From positions 62,001-126,000 of the forward strand of contig NZ_JAVAMB010000005.1 of NCBI RefSeq assembly GCF_030730925.1: a stretch of DNA of 64,000 bases, in the 5' to 3' direction. Made by a program: the position numbers and the translations under genes. The stretch comes from Flavobacterium sp. DG2-3 (lineage in GTDB: Bacteria > Bacteroidota > Bacteroidia > Flavobacteriales > Flavobacteriaceae). Under the pieces are notes generated by a model. That model saw only the letters and a program-made list of their open reading frames with translations. It had not been told where the DNA came from and did not search any database. Of the stretch, positions 35,463 to 44,272 are shown piece after piece (the stretch's first letter is position 1; each line of letters starts with the position of its first letter).

Positions 35463-36428
35463 ATGAGCACTATTCCTTGGCAAGACAGACCCGAAAACAG
35501 TAAAGATGTAATGTGGAGATATTCTGAGAATCCAATTATCGACAGATATTCGATTCCTTCTTCAAACAGTATTTTCAATAGTGCGGTTGTGCCTTTTGGA
35601 GATGGCTATGCTGGGGTTTTTAGATGTGATAATAAAGCAGTTCAGATGAACATTTTTGCTGGTTTCAGTAAAGACGGAATCAATTGGGACATCAACCACG
35701 AACCAATCGAGATGAAATCTGGAAACACAGAAATGATTGAGTCTGCTTATAAATACGATCCGCGTGTAGTTTGGATCGAAGATCGTTACTGGATTACTTG
35801 GTGTAATGGTTACAACGGACCAACAATCGGAATCGGATATACTTTCGATTTTAAAGAATTTTTCCAATGCGAAAATGCCTTTTTGCCATTCAACAGAAAT
35901 GGAGTTTTGTTTCCACAAAAAATCAACGGAAAATATGCAATGTTAAGCCGTCCAAGTGATAATGGACACACACCTTTTGGAGATATCTGGATCAGCTACA
36001 GTCCAGACATGAAATATTGGGGAGAACACAGATTGGTAATGAAACCGTCTCCATTTGAGCAAAGTGCTTGGCAATGTACAAAAGTAGGAGCAGGACCAAT
36101 TCCGATTTTAACTGACGAAGGCTGGTTAATGATCTACCACGGAGTTATAAATACTTGCAACGGTTTCCGTTATGCAATGGGTTCAGCACTTTTAGATGTT
36201 GATTCGCCAGATCAGGTAAAATACAGAACACAGCCTTATTTATTAGGACCTGCAGAAACGTATGAAATGGTTGGAGACGTTCCAAACGTAGTTTTCCCTT
36301 GTGCCGCTTTACACAGTATTGAAGAAGATAAATTAGCGGTTTATTACGGTGCAGCAGATACTCACGTAGCGATTGCTTTCGGAAAATTAAGCGAAGTAAT
36401 TCAGTTTACAAAAGAAAATAGTTTATAA
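35463..36428 (+). CDS. GH130 phosphorylase, probably beta-1,4-mannosyl-GlcNAc type
   Basis: The start is set at 35463 ([20 protein letters not shown]), giving 321 residues, the normal family length. The earlier ATG lies in a repeat and adds low-complexity residues. There is no signal peptide, so the enzyme is cytoplasmic. A five-bladed propeller is indicated by repeated motifs; the proton donor is probably D99 in YKYDPRVVW, and [20 protein letters not shown] is a strong GH130 signature. GH130 enzymes phosphorolyse beta-mannosides. In an N-glycan locus the expected substrate is Man-beta-1,4-GlcNAc, giving mannose-1-phosphate and GlcNAc. It is followed after 7 bp by a CBM9-like gene. Confidence 0.88.
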   Translation: MSTIPWQDRPENSKDVMWRYSENPIIDRYSIPSSNSIFNSAVVPFGDGYAGVFRCDNKAVQMNIFAGFSKDGINWDINHEPIEMKSGNTEMIESAYKYDPRVVWIEDRYWITWCNGYNGPTIGIGYTFDFKEFFQCENAFLPFNRNGVLFPQKINGKYAMLSRPSDNGHTPFGDIWISYSPDMKYWGEHRLVMKPSPFEQSAWQCTKVGAGPIPILTDEGWLMIYHGVINTCNGFRYAMGSALLDVDSPDQVKYRTQPYLLGPAETYEMVGDVPNVVFPCAALHSIEEDKLAVYYGAADTHVAIAFGKLSEVIQFTKENSL

Positions 36429-36435
36429 TAAGAAG

Positions 36436-37503
36436 ATGCATAGTAGAAGTAAATTATTGTCCCTTGCCGTATTTTTTGTTGCGTTGATGGGGTATGCGCA
36501 ATCTGAAAAAGAGGTTTCACCAAAAAGTTATATTGCGTATAAAACATCTAAAGAAATTGTTATTGACGGCGATGAAGCAGATAAAGCTTGGGAAAAAGCA
36601 TCTTGGACAACGCCTTTTGTCGACATAGAAGGTGTTGAAACTCCAAAATACAAAACTCAGGTCAAAATGCTCTGGGACGATAATTACTACTATATTCTCG
36701 CTAAAATGGAAGAGCCTCATGTTTGGGCAAATCTAAAACAGCGCGATACTATTATTTTTTATAATAATGATTTTGAGGTTTTTATCGATCCAGATAATGA
36801 TACGCACAATTATTATGAATTAGAAATAAATGCTTTAAACACGGCTTGGGATTTATTTATAAATAAACCTTATCGTGAAAAAAACACGGTTCTAAACGAC
36901 TGGAATATCGACGGATTAAAATCTGCCGTGAAAGTACACGGAACTTTAAATAATCCTTCGGATATTGATAAAGGCTGGACGCTGGAAATTGCGATTCCGT
37001 GGTCGGTTTACAAAACGTCTTATTTTGATAATATTGTTCCGAAAGATAAATTTTGGAAAGTCAATTTCTCGCGTGTGAATTGGCAGCACGATATTGTAGA
37101 CGGAAAATACGAACGCAAAAAAGATAAAGAAGGAAAATTTCTCCCAGAATACAATTGGGTTTGGTCGCCTATGGGAGTCATAAATATGCATGAGCCCGAA
37201 AAGTGGGCTTATGTATACTTCTCTTCAAAAGAAAGCGAGGATACATTTACAATTCCGCAGGAAGAAAAAGTAAAATGGGAATTGTACACTTTGTATAGAG
37301 CTCAAAAAAGATATTTTGACAAGAATAAAACATGGGCTAAATCCCTAAAAGATATCAGTACAAAAAATATAATTGTTGACGGAAAAGTTTTAAAACCGAC
37401 ATTAGAGAATCATTTATCAGGATTTAATATTGCTGTAAAAAGCCCTTTTTCAAACAAAACCTTAATAATTAAAGAAGATGGTAAAATTATTACGAACGAA
37501 TAA
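36436..37503 (+). CDS. Exported CBM9-like carbohydrate-binding protein
   Basis: The 355-residue protein has a signal peptide ending near GYAQ. The CBM9-like/DOMON-type fold is marked by VIDGDEADKAWEKASWTTPF, VKMLWDDNYYYILAKMEEP, and DPDNDTHNYYELEINALNTAWDL. The C-terminal 120 residues are charged and helical and are not recognised. No catalytic motif is visible. Its job is probably glycan or glycopeptide capture. It is translated in the same unit as GH130 (7 bp gap), and its 3' end overlaps the start of the next gene by 26 bp, which suggests coupled translation. Confidence 0.78.
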   Translation: MHSRSKLLSLAVFFVALMGYAQSEKEVSPKSYIAYKTSKEIVIDGDEADKAWEKASWTTPFVDIEGVETPKYKTQVKMLWDDNYYYILAKMEEPHVWANLKQRDTIIFYNNDFEVFIDPDNDTHNYYELEINALNTAWDLFINKPYREKNTVLNDWNIDGLKSAVKVHGTLNNPSDIDKGWTLEIAIPWSVYKTSYFDNIVPKDKFWKVNFSRVNWQHDIVDGKYERKKDKEGKFLPEYNWVWSPMGVINMHEPEKWAYVYFSSKESEDTFTIPQEEKVKWELYTLYRAQKRYFDKNKTWAKSLKDISTKNIIVDGKVLKPTLENHLSGFNIAVKSPFSNKTLIIKEDGKIITNE

Positions 37504-38596
37504 GTTACAGAATATTTCAAAAGTTATTGTTCTGGCGCTTTCGCTGAGTTTATTTTCATGCGGACAAAAAGATGCTAAAACAGCAGAAAACGGAAAATTC
37601 AATTTTGGAGTCTGGACAACTGCTGATCCTAAAAAATCGGATGCAGATTACACAACAGAATTCAAAAAATACAAAGACGGCGGTATTGATGAAGTTTTAA
37701 TCAATACCAATACAGATCCGAAACTTTTAGGAAGATTGGTTCCGTTAGCGAAAAAAGAAGGTATAAAAGTTCACGCTTGGATTATGGCGATGAATCGTCC
37801 AAACGATTCAGTTGCATTACAGCATCCAGACTGGTACCAAGTTAGTAAAGAAGGAAAATCTTGTTTTGACAACCGTCCGTATGTAGATTATTACCAATGG
37901 CTTTGCCCGACTAAAGAAGAATCTAGAAACCACGTTTTAGGATTGGTTGAAGGTTTAGCAAAAGTAGAAGGAATCGAAAGCGTTCATTTAGATTACATTC
38001 GTTTCCCAGATATCTTTTTGCCAATCAGTTTGTTGCCAAAATACAATTTAGTTCAAGACGTAGAATTACCGCAATTTGATTTCTGTTATTGCGATGCTTG
38101 TGTTTCTAAATTCGAAAAAGAACATCATAAAAATCCAAAGAAAAGTCACAACACTTCAATCGATATGGAGTGGAAAAACTTTCGTTTAAATGCTGTAAAA
38201 GCAGTGGTTGACGATGCGTATAAAATTGCTCACAAACACAATGTAAAATTAACAGCAGCCGTTTTTCCTTATCCAGAAATGGCAGATCATATGGTGCGCC
38301 AACGTTGGGACAAATGGAATATTGACGAAGTATATCCGATGATTTACCACAGTTTCTATGACGAAGAAATTGACTGGGTTGGTTATGCAACTAAACAAGG
38401 TGTAGCCGATTTAGAAGGAAAACCTACGAAAGTAAATACGGGAATTTATATTCCAGGATTAAAATCGGATGCAGAATTGAAAGAAGCGATTCTTCAAGCT
38501 AAGAAAAATGGGGCGACTGGAGTTTCATTTTTTGACGGAAATGCTTTATCAGAAAGTAATTTAAAGACGATAAAAGCAGTAAAAGCAAGCTTATAA
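37478..38596 (+). CDS. GHL10-like TIM-barrel glycosidase, lipoprotein
   Basis: The 372-residue protein has a signal peptide with lipobox (SLFSC). Its body matches the glycosyl-hydrolase-like 10 (GHL10/YngK-type) barrel: GVWTTADPKKSDADYTTEFK, DEVLINTNTDPKLLG, VHAWIMAMNRPND, HPDWYQVSKEGKS, VHLDYIRFPDIF with D172, and DEVYPMIYHSFYDEEIDW. No substrate is established for most of this family. It overlaps the CBM9-like gene by 26 bp and stands between GH130 and glycosylasparaginase, so it is a candidate for an unassigned step in taking apart the N-glycan core. The overlapping start is accepted because no later ATG precedes the signal peptide. Confidence 0.72.
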   Translation: MVKLLRTNKLQNISKVIVLALSLSLFSCGQKDAKTAENGKFNFGVWTTADPKKSDADYTTEFKKYKDGGIDEVLINTNTDPKLLGRLVPLAKKEGIKVHAWIMAMNRPNDSVALQHPDWYQVSKEGKSCFDNRPYVDYYQWLCPTKEESRNHVLGLVEGLAKVEGIESVHLDYIRFPDIFLPISLLPKYNLVQDVELPQFDFCYCDACVSKFEKEHHKNPKKSHNTSIDMEWKNFRLNAVKAVVDDAYKIAHKHNVKLTAAVFPYPEMADHMVRQRWDKWNIDEVYPMIYHSFYDEEIDWVGYATKQGVADLEGKPTKVNTGIYIPGLKSDAELKEAILQAKKNGATGVSFFDGNALSESNLKTIKAVKASL

Positions 38597-38689
38597 AAGA
38601 TTTTACTGGGATAAAAATTTTTTACGAAGTAAATTAGCGACATCAAGAATAACTGAATTCTTAATGTTGAACCAAAAACAAAAAACCAC

Positions 38690-39709
38690 ATGTCAAATAG
38701 AAGAGATTTTATCAAGAAAACAGCTTTAGGCACCTTGGCCGTAAGTTCTGTTTTGGGCGTTAGCGGATTTGCTGCAAATCATGAAAATGAAGTTGAAGAT
38801 GTAAAAGAGAAAAAACAGCAGAAACCGATCATTATTTCGACTTGGAATCATGGTCTTCCTGCCAACAAAGAATCTTGGAAAAATTTAAAAGAAGGAAAAT
38901 CAGCTTTAGACGCAATTGAAGCTGGAATGAAAATACCTGAAGCAGATCCGACTGTTCGAAGCGTGGGTTACGGAGGATATCCAGACCGCGAAGGAAAAGT
39001 GACTTTGGATGCCTGCATTATGGATCATAATAGTAATTGCGGTTCGGTTTGTTTTCTTCAAGGAATCAAACACCCAATTTCTGTTGCCAAAAGAGTGCTT
39101 CAAAATACGCCTCACGTAATGTTAGCGGGACAAGGCGCATTGCAATTTGCTTTATCAGAAGGATTTAAAGAAGAAAATCTTTTAACTCCAGAATCTGAAA
39201 AAGACTGGAAAAAATGGCTGGAAGATTCAAAATACAAACCAGTTATCAATATAGAAAATCACGATACCATAAGCATGCTAATGTTAGACCAGGATGGCAA
39301 TCTTTCGGGTGGATGTACCACGAGCGGTGCAGCTTGGAAAATGCACGGACGCGTCGGTGACTCCCCAATAATCGGCGCGGGTCTTTTCCTGGACAACGAA
39401 GTAGGAGCAGCTGCAGCAACTGGTTTAGGCGAAGCCGTGATCAGAACTGCGGGAAGTGCAATGGTAGTCGAATTAATGCGTCAGGGAAAATCTCCTTATG
39501 ATGCTTGTAAAGAAATTACAGAACGTATTTACAACAAACATAAAAATCACAAAGACATGGAATACCTGCAAGTCGGTTTTATCGCTTTGAATAAAAACGG
39601 TGAATATGCAGGGTATAGTTTAAGATCTGGTTTCAATTTTGCCGTTTCTGATGACGTAAAAGGCCACAGAATGGAAGACGCGAAATTTAAAATGTCTTGG
39701 GAGAAATAA
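38690..39709 (+). CDS. Glycosylasparaginase (N4-beta-GlcNAc-asparaginase), Tat-exported
   Basis: The 339-residue protein has a twin-arginine signal (SNRRDFIKKTALG), so the folded protein crosses the inner membrane by Tat. It is an Ntn-hydrolase: the self-cleavage site and nucleophile is T193 in NHDTISML, followed by GGCTTSGAAWKMHGRVGDSP, which forms the substrate pocket. The enzyme cuts the amide bond between GlcNAc and asparagine in glycopeptides. Export is expected because glycoasparagine forms in the periplasm. The gene is downstream of the GHL10 gene and upstream of the GH20 operon, a placement specific to N-glycopeptide catabolism. Confidence 0.93.
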   Translation: MSNRRDFIKKTALGTLAVSSVLGVSGFAANHENEVEDVKEKKQQKPIIISTWNHGLPANKESWKNLKEGKSALDAIEAGMKIPEADPTVRSVGYGGYPDREGKVTLDACIMDHNSNCGSVCFLQGIKHPISVAKRVLQNTPHVMLAGQGALQFALSEGFKEENLLTPESEKDWKKWLEDSKYKPVINIENHDTISMLMLDQDGNLSGGCTTSGAAWKMHGRVGDSPIIGAGLFLDNEVGAAAATGLGEAVIRTAGSAMVVELMRQGKSPYDACKEITERIYNKHKNHKDMEYLQVGFIALNKNGEYAGYSLRSGFNFAVSDDVKGHRMEDAKFKMSWEK

Positions 39710-39736
39710 TTATCAGGTTTATAATTTGCCAAAAAT

Positions 39737-39839
39737 GATGGATTAAAATCCATCCCTACAATATGTTTCGAGCCGAAGGCTCTTTCGTAAGAGTTCCGGA
39801 GGAACGAACCATTTTGTAGCAACGGATTTTAATCCGTTG
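39737..39839. repeat. Array of four short hairpins, copy 2
   Basis: Successive hairpins are GATGGATTAAAATCCATC (39737), GAGCCGAAGGCTC (39770), GTTCCGGAGGAAC (39793) and CAACGGATTTTAATCCGTTG (39820). The first pair is the inverted form of the last pair, with different stems. It is the same family as 28715-28910. It follows the glycosylasparaginase gene and could act as a terminator or RNA stabiliser. Confidence 0.85.
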
Positions 39840-39863
39840 AAGGCCAAAGATTAAACGCATTTT

Positions 39864-39963
39864 TGTCATCCTGAGGAACGAAGGATCACACAAGAAACTC
39901 TACAAAGATTTGCGAGTTACTGTGAGGAATTACTAGTGTGATCCTTCGTTCCTCAGGATGACA
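39864..39963. repeat. Mosaic palindrome family, copy h
   Basis: Both arms are of the TGTCATCCTGAGGAACGAAG type and pair perfectly over about 27 bp; the right end is CGTTCCTCAGGATGACA. The core CTCTACAAAGATTTGCGA is present. It shares its arm type with the left arms of copies b, c and d. It lies 70 bp before the GH20 start. Confidence 0.88.
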
Positions 39964-40034
39964 AACTAAAACAAAAAACTATGTCTCTATGTGTTTAAAA
40001 ACGAACCACAAAGAGACAAACCAAAAAACAAAGA

Positions 40035-42347
40035 ATGAAAAAATTACTATTCCTATTAACCCTAATCACTTCAGTTTTCTCGGCGAATGCACAGAAAGTT
40101 TACACAGAAAGTGATATAAAGATCATTCCTAAACCGAGTCAGACTCTTATTAAAACAGGTGTTTTTGAGTTTACAAAAGACACAAAATTTGTCGTAAATG
40201 GTGATTTCCAAAAAGATGCAGCGAATGCTTTAGCTTCTAAATTTGAAATTGCTGCAGGATGGAAACCAGAAATTACGAACAAGATTCCGGCTGGAAATTT
40301 TGTTCAGTTTAAAGTAGATCCGAACTTAAAAAATGAAGCTTACGTTTTAGATGTAAATCCGACGAATATTGTGATTTCTGCAAAAGGAAATGTTGGTTTT
40401 CTTTACGGATTAGAAAGCGTTCGTCAATTACTTCCTGAAGCGATTGAAAGTAAATTTGCGATTACTTCTGCAAAATGGCAGATTCCGAGTTTAACGATTA
40501 ATGACGAACCTCGTTTTAAATGGAGAGGTTTAATGTTGGATTTATCTCGTCATTTCTTTGATAAAAATTATGTTCTGGCGACAATTGATCGTTTAGCAAT
40601 GCACAAAATGAACGTTTTGCACATGCATTTGGTTGATGATCAGGGTTGGAGAATCGAAATAAAAAAATATCCAAAATTAACAGAAGTTGGTGCGTGGAGA
40701 GTAGATCAGGAAAATGTTTCTTGGAATGCAAGATTAACTACAAATCCTGATGAAAAAGGAACGTACGGCGGATTTTTTACGCAAGATGAATTAAGAGAAA
40801 TCGTAAAATACGCAGCTACAAAAGGAATCGAAGTAATTCCAGAAATCGAAATGCCGGCACACGTAAGCAGTGCGATTGCAGCCTATCCAGAATTGGCTTG
40901 TTTCAATCAGCGAATTGGTGTTCCGTCAGGCGGCGTTTGGCCTTTGACCGATATTTATTGCGCTGGAAAAGAAACCACTTTTGAATTTTTACAAAATGTC
41001 ATTGACGAAGTAATCACGATTTTCCCTTCAAAATACATTCATATCGGCGGTGATGAAGCTACTAAAACCAATTGGGCAAAATGTCCGCATTGCCAAAAAA
41101 GAATCAAAGACGAGAAATTGAAAGATGTCAACGAATTACAAAGCTATTTTGTAAAACGGATGGAAAAATACATCAACTCAAAAGGTAAAAAAGTAATCGG
41201 TTGGGATGAGATTTTAGAAGGCGGTTTGGCTCCAGATGCAACGGTTATGAGCTGGAGAGGAATGAAAGGTGGAATCGAAGCAGCAGATCAAGGTCATGAT
41301 GTAATTATGACTCCAGAATCTCCTTGTTATTTCAACTTTTATCAAGGGCCGCAAAACGAAGAACCTTTAGCATTTGATGCTTATAATCCGTTAAGTGAAG
41401 TTTACAAATTTGATCCTGTAGTTTCGACTATGACACCTCAGGAAGCAGCACACGTTTTAGGCGGACAAGCAAATCTTTGGGCAGAACATTTAGCCTTGCC
41501 AAAAGATTCAGAATACATGATTTTTCCAAGATTGGCCGCTTTATCAGAAACTTTATGGAGTCCGAAAGAAAAACGCAATTGGAATGATTTTACAACAAGA
41601 TTGTTCTCTTTATTAAAACGTTACGATTATTTAGGAATCAATTATGCAAAAAGCGCTTATTTGGTAACCGCTTCTTCTACAGCTGATTTGGCCAATAAAC
41701 AAATTAAAGTTGAGTTGAAAAATGAATTTCCTAATCCAGACATTCGTTACGTTTTAGGAGACAAAAGCATAGATCATCATGCGATAAAATATGTTGCACC
41801 AATTGAAATCAAAGAAACGACAGTTTTAAAAGCTTCTTTATTTCAAGATGACAAACCAGTCGGAAAAACTTATACCGATACGATTGTTTTCCACAAAGGA
41901 TTTGCTAAAAAAGTAAAATACTTAACGCCTTACAATTCAAATTACAAAGGAGATGCGAATACTATGGTAAACACCATTCGCGGAAGCAAAAATTTCCATG
42001 ATGGACAATGGCAAGCTTGGTTGGTAAACGATATGGAATTGGTTATCGATCTTGAAAAAGTAGAAAGCATCGAACAAGTATCAGTTGGAACTTTAGAAAG
42101 CCAAGGTGCTGGAGTTAATTTCCCAATTCAAGTTAAAGTCTTGATTTCTACAGATGGAGTTAAATATACTCAGGTAGGAAAAATTATGCGTCAGTATGCT
42201 GTAAATGCAGTTCCAGAATTGAAAGATTTCAAAATCAATTTCCAAAAACAAAATGCACGTTTTGTAAAAGTAATTGGAGGCAACTTAAAGAAAAGCCCAA
42301 AAGGAGAAAGCTCTTGGTTGTTTGTAGATGAAATTGTAATCAATTAA
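40035..42347 (+). CDS. GH20 beta-N-acetylhexosaminidase with F5/8C-like tail
   Basis: The 770-residue exported enzyme has a signal peptide (NAQ). The N-terminal alpha/beta domain (about 25-150) precedes the GH20 barrel (about 155-500). The catalytic pair is D340/E341 in HIGGDEATK, and HMHLVDDQGWRIEIK and FEFLQNVIDEV support the family. A chitobiase-type Ig segment (about 590-635) and a discoidin-like domain (about 640-770) end the protein. The enzyme releases terminal beta-linked GlcNAc or GalNAc by substrate-assisted catalysis. It is the first of five genes in one direction with short gaps (GH20, GH35, GH29, GH92, GH3) ending at the terminator at 50694. Confidence 0.93.
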   Translation: MKKLLFLLTLITSVFSANAQKVYTESDIKIIPKPSQTLIKTGVFEFTKDTKFVVNGDFQKDAANALASKFEIAAGWKPEITNKIPAGNFVQFKVDPNLKNEAYVLDVNPTNIVISAKGNVGFLYGLESVRQLLPEAIESKFAITSAKWQIPSLTINDEPRFKWRGLMLDLSRHFFDKNYVLATIDRLAMHKMNVLHMHLVDDQGWRIEIKKYPKLTEVGAWRVDQENVSWNARLTTNPDEKGTYGGFFTQDELREIVKYAATKGIEVIPEIEMPAHVSSAIAAYPELACFNQRIGVPSGGVWPLTDIYCAGKETTFEFLQNVIDEVITIFPSKYIHIGGDEATKTNWAKCPHCQKRIKDEKLKDVNELQSYFVKRMEKYINSKGKKVIGWDEILEGGLAPDATVMSWRGMKGGIEAADQGHDVIMTPESPCYFNFYQGPQNEEPLAFDAYNPLSEVYKFDPVVSTMTPQEAAHVLGGQANLWAEHLALPKDSEYMIFPRLAALSETLWSPKEKRNWNDFTTRLFSLLKRYDYLGINYAKSAYLVTASSTADLANKQIKVELKNEFPNPDIRYVLGDKSIDHHAIKYVAPIEIKETTVLKASLFQDDKPVGKTYTDTIVFHKGFAKKVKYLTPYNSNYKGDANTMVNTIRGSKNFHDGQWQAWLVNDMELVIDLEKVESIEQVSVGTLESQGAGVNFPIQVKVLISTDGVKYTQVGKIMRQYAVNAVPELKDFKINFQKQNARFVKVIGGNLKKSPKGESSWLFVDEIVIN

Positions 42348-42366
42348 TTATTTAGCGATATAAAAG

Positions 42367-44217
42367 ATGAAGAAGATATTATTTAAGCTCGGGATATTAT
42401 TGATTTGTTTGATGCCGTTTTTTAGCACAGCACAAACCAAAGGATTTTCTATATCTAATGGAGAATTTAAGCAAGACGGAAAAATTGTAAAAATACATTC
42501 TGGAGAGATGCACTATGCGCGTATTCCTAAAGAGTATTGGAGACATAGATTGCAAATGCTTAAAGCTATGGGAATGAATACCGTGGCGACTTATGTGTTT
42601 TGGAATTATCACGAAACAGCACCAGGTGTATGGGATTTTAAAACAGAAAATAGAGATTTAGGAGAGTTTTTACGTATCGCTAAAAGCGAAGGATTGTATG
42701 TGATTCTTAGACCAGGTCCGTATGCATGTGGCGAATGGGAATTTGGAGGATATCCTTGGTGGTTGCAAAATAATCCAGATTTAGTAATTCGTACCAATAA
42801 CAAAGCATTTTTAGACGCTTGTAAAACGTATATTGAACATTTGTATGCAGAGGTAAAAGGACAATTTGCTAACCAAGGAGGGCCTATCATTATGGTTCAG
42901 GTTGAAAATGAATTTGGTTCTTATGTTTCTCAAAGAACAGATATTGCAGCTGCTGATCATGCAGCATACAAAACAGCAATTTACAATATGCTAAAACAAA
43001 CTGGGTTTCAAGAGCCTTTTTTTACTTCTGATGGTTCTTGGTTGTTTGAAGGAGGTTTGGTTGATGGCGTGTTGCCAACTGCAAATGGAGAATCGAATAT
43101 TGAAAATTTAAAGAAGCAAGTTGATAAATTTCATAAAGGGCAAGGACCTTATATGGTTGCAGAGTTTTATTCTGGCTGGTTGGATCATTGGGCAGAACCA
43201 TTTATTAAAATTGGATCTGAGGAGATTGCAAGCCAGACTAAAAAGTACCTTGATGCAGGCGTTTCTTTTAATTATTATATGGTGCATGGCGGTACTAATT
43301 TCGGATTTACTTCAGGAGCAAATTATAATGAAGAAAGAGATATTCAGCCTGATATTACAAGCTATGATTATGATGCACCAATTAGCGAAGCGGGTTGGGC
43401 GACACCAAAATTTATGGCTATTCGCGATCTAATGCAAAAGTATTCTAAAGCAAAATTAGCGCCGATTCCAGAGAAAATACCAGTTGCAAAATATCCTAAT
43501 CAGCCTATCAAATCTAGCATGGATGTTTTAAGTTGGATCAAAAAGGAGAAAGCTGTTGTAAATGATCAGCCTTTAACATTTGAAAAACTGGGTCAGGGAC
43601 ATGGATATGTTTTGTATAGAAAAAGATTTACGCAACCAATAACAGGCAAATTAAAAATTGAGGGATTAAGAGACTTTGCCACAGTTTATGTAAACGGAGT
43701 TAATGTTGGCGAGTTGAATAGAGTTTTCAATAACTACGAGTTGGAAGTCACTATTCCTTTTAACGGTATTTTAGAAATTCTAGTTGAAAATATGGGGCGT
43801 ATTAATTACGGTGCCGAAATAGTTCATAATACGAAAGGAATCATTTCTCCAGTATTTATTAATGAATATGAAATTAGTGGCGGATGGGAAATGTATAAAA
43901 TGCCTATGAATGAAGTTCCAGTTCTTAAAAATGAAAAGGTAAAAACTGGACGTCCAGTTATCTATGAATCTATTGTAAACATTGATAAACCAGCCGATAC
44001 TTTTCTTGATATGACAAATTGGGGAAAAGGAATTGTATTTGTTAACGGACACAATCTTGGACGCTACTGGAAAGTAGGACCGCAGCAAACGCTTTATGTG
44101 CCAGGCTGTTGGTTGAAAAAAGGAGAAAATAAAGTTGTTGTGCTTGAGCAGCTTAATGAAAATAACAAAACAGAATTAACTTTTACAGACCAGCCGATAC
44201 TTGAAAAGTTAAATTAA
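42367..44217 (+). CDS. GH35 beta-galactosidase
   Basis: The 616-residue exported enzyme has a signal peptide (FFSTAQ). The TIM barrel begins with SGEMHYARIPKEYWRHRL. The acid/base is E182 in QVENEFGSY and the nucleophile is E266 in VAEFYSGW. C-terminal jelly-roll domains carry LRDFATVYVNGV and WGKGIVFVNGHNLGRYWKVG. GH35 is a retaining beta-galactosidase family. In this context it would remove terminal galactose from complex N-glycan antennae, exposing GlcNAc for GH20. The gap to the upstream gene is only 19 bp. Confidence 0.93.
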   Translation: MKKILFKLGILLICLMPFFSTAQTKGFSISNGEFKQDGKIVKIHSGEMHYARIPKEYWRHRLQMLKAMGMNTVATYVFWNYHETAPGVWDFKTENRDLGEFLRIAKSEGLYVILRPGPYACGEWEFGGYPWWLQNNPDLVIRTNNKAFLDACKTYIEHLYAEVKGQFANQGGPIIMVQVENEFGSYVSQRTDIAAADHAAYKTAIYNMLKQTGFQEPFFTSDGSWLFEGGLVDGVLPTANGESNIENLKKQVDKFHKGQGPYMVAEFYSGWLDHWAEPFIKIGSEEIASQTKKYLDAGVSFNYYMVHGGTNFGFTSGANYNEERDIQPDITSYDYDAPISEAGWATPKFMAIRDLMQKYSKAKLAPIPEKIPVAKYPNQPIKSSMDVLSWIKKEKAVVNDQPLTFEKLGQGHGYVLYRKRFTQPITGKLKIEGLRDFATVYVNGVNVGELNRVFNNYELEVTIPFNGILEILVENMGRINYGAEIVHNTKGIISPVFINEYEISGGWEMYKMPMNEVPVLKNEKVKTGRPVIYESIVNIDKPADTFLDMTNWGKGIVFVNGHNLGRYWKVGPQQTLYVPGCWLKKGENKVVVLEQLNENNKTELTFTDQPILEKLN

Positions 44218-44272
44218 GAATACTATTAAACAAAAAACATAGAATAAATAAAACCTAATAAATAGATTAAAG

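Noticed and set aside
37478-37503. Frameshift joining the CBM9-like and GHL10-like genes
   Set aside because: Each has its own signal peptide and complete domain; the 26-bp overlap is a normal translational-coupling arrangement.
441-39963. CRISPR array from the recurring ~100 bp elements
   Set aside because: Copies are thousands of bases apart, palindromic, and lack regular spacers or cas genes.
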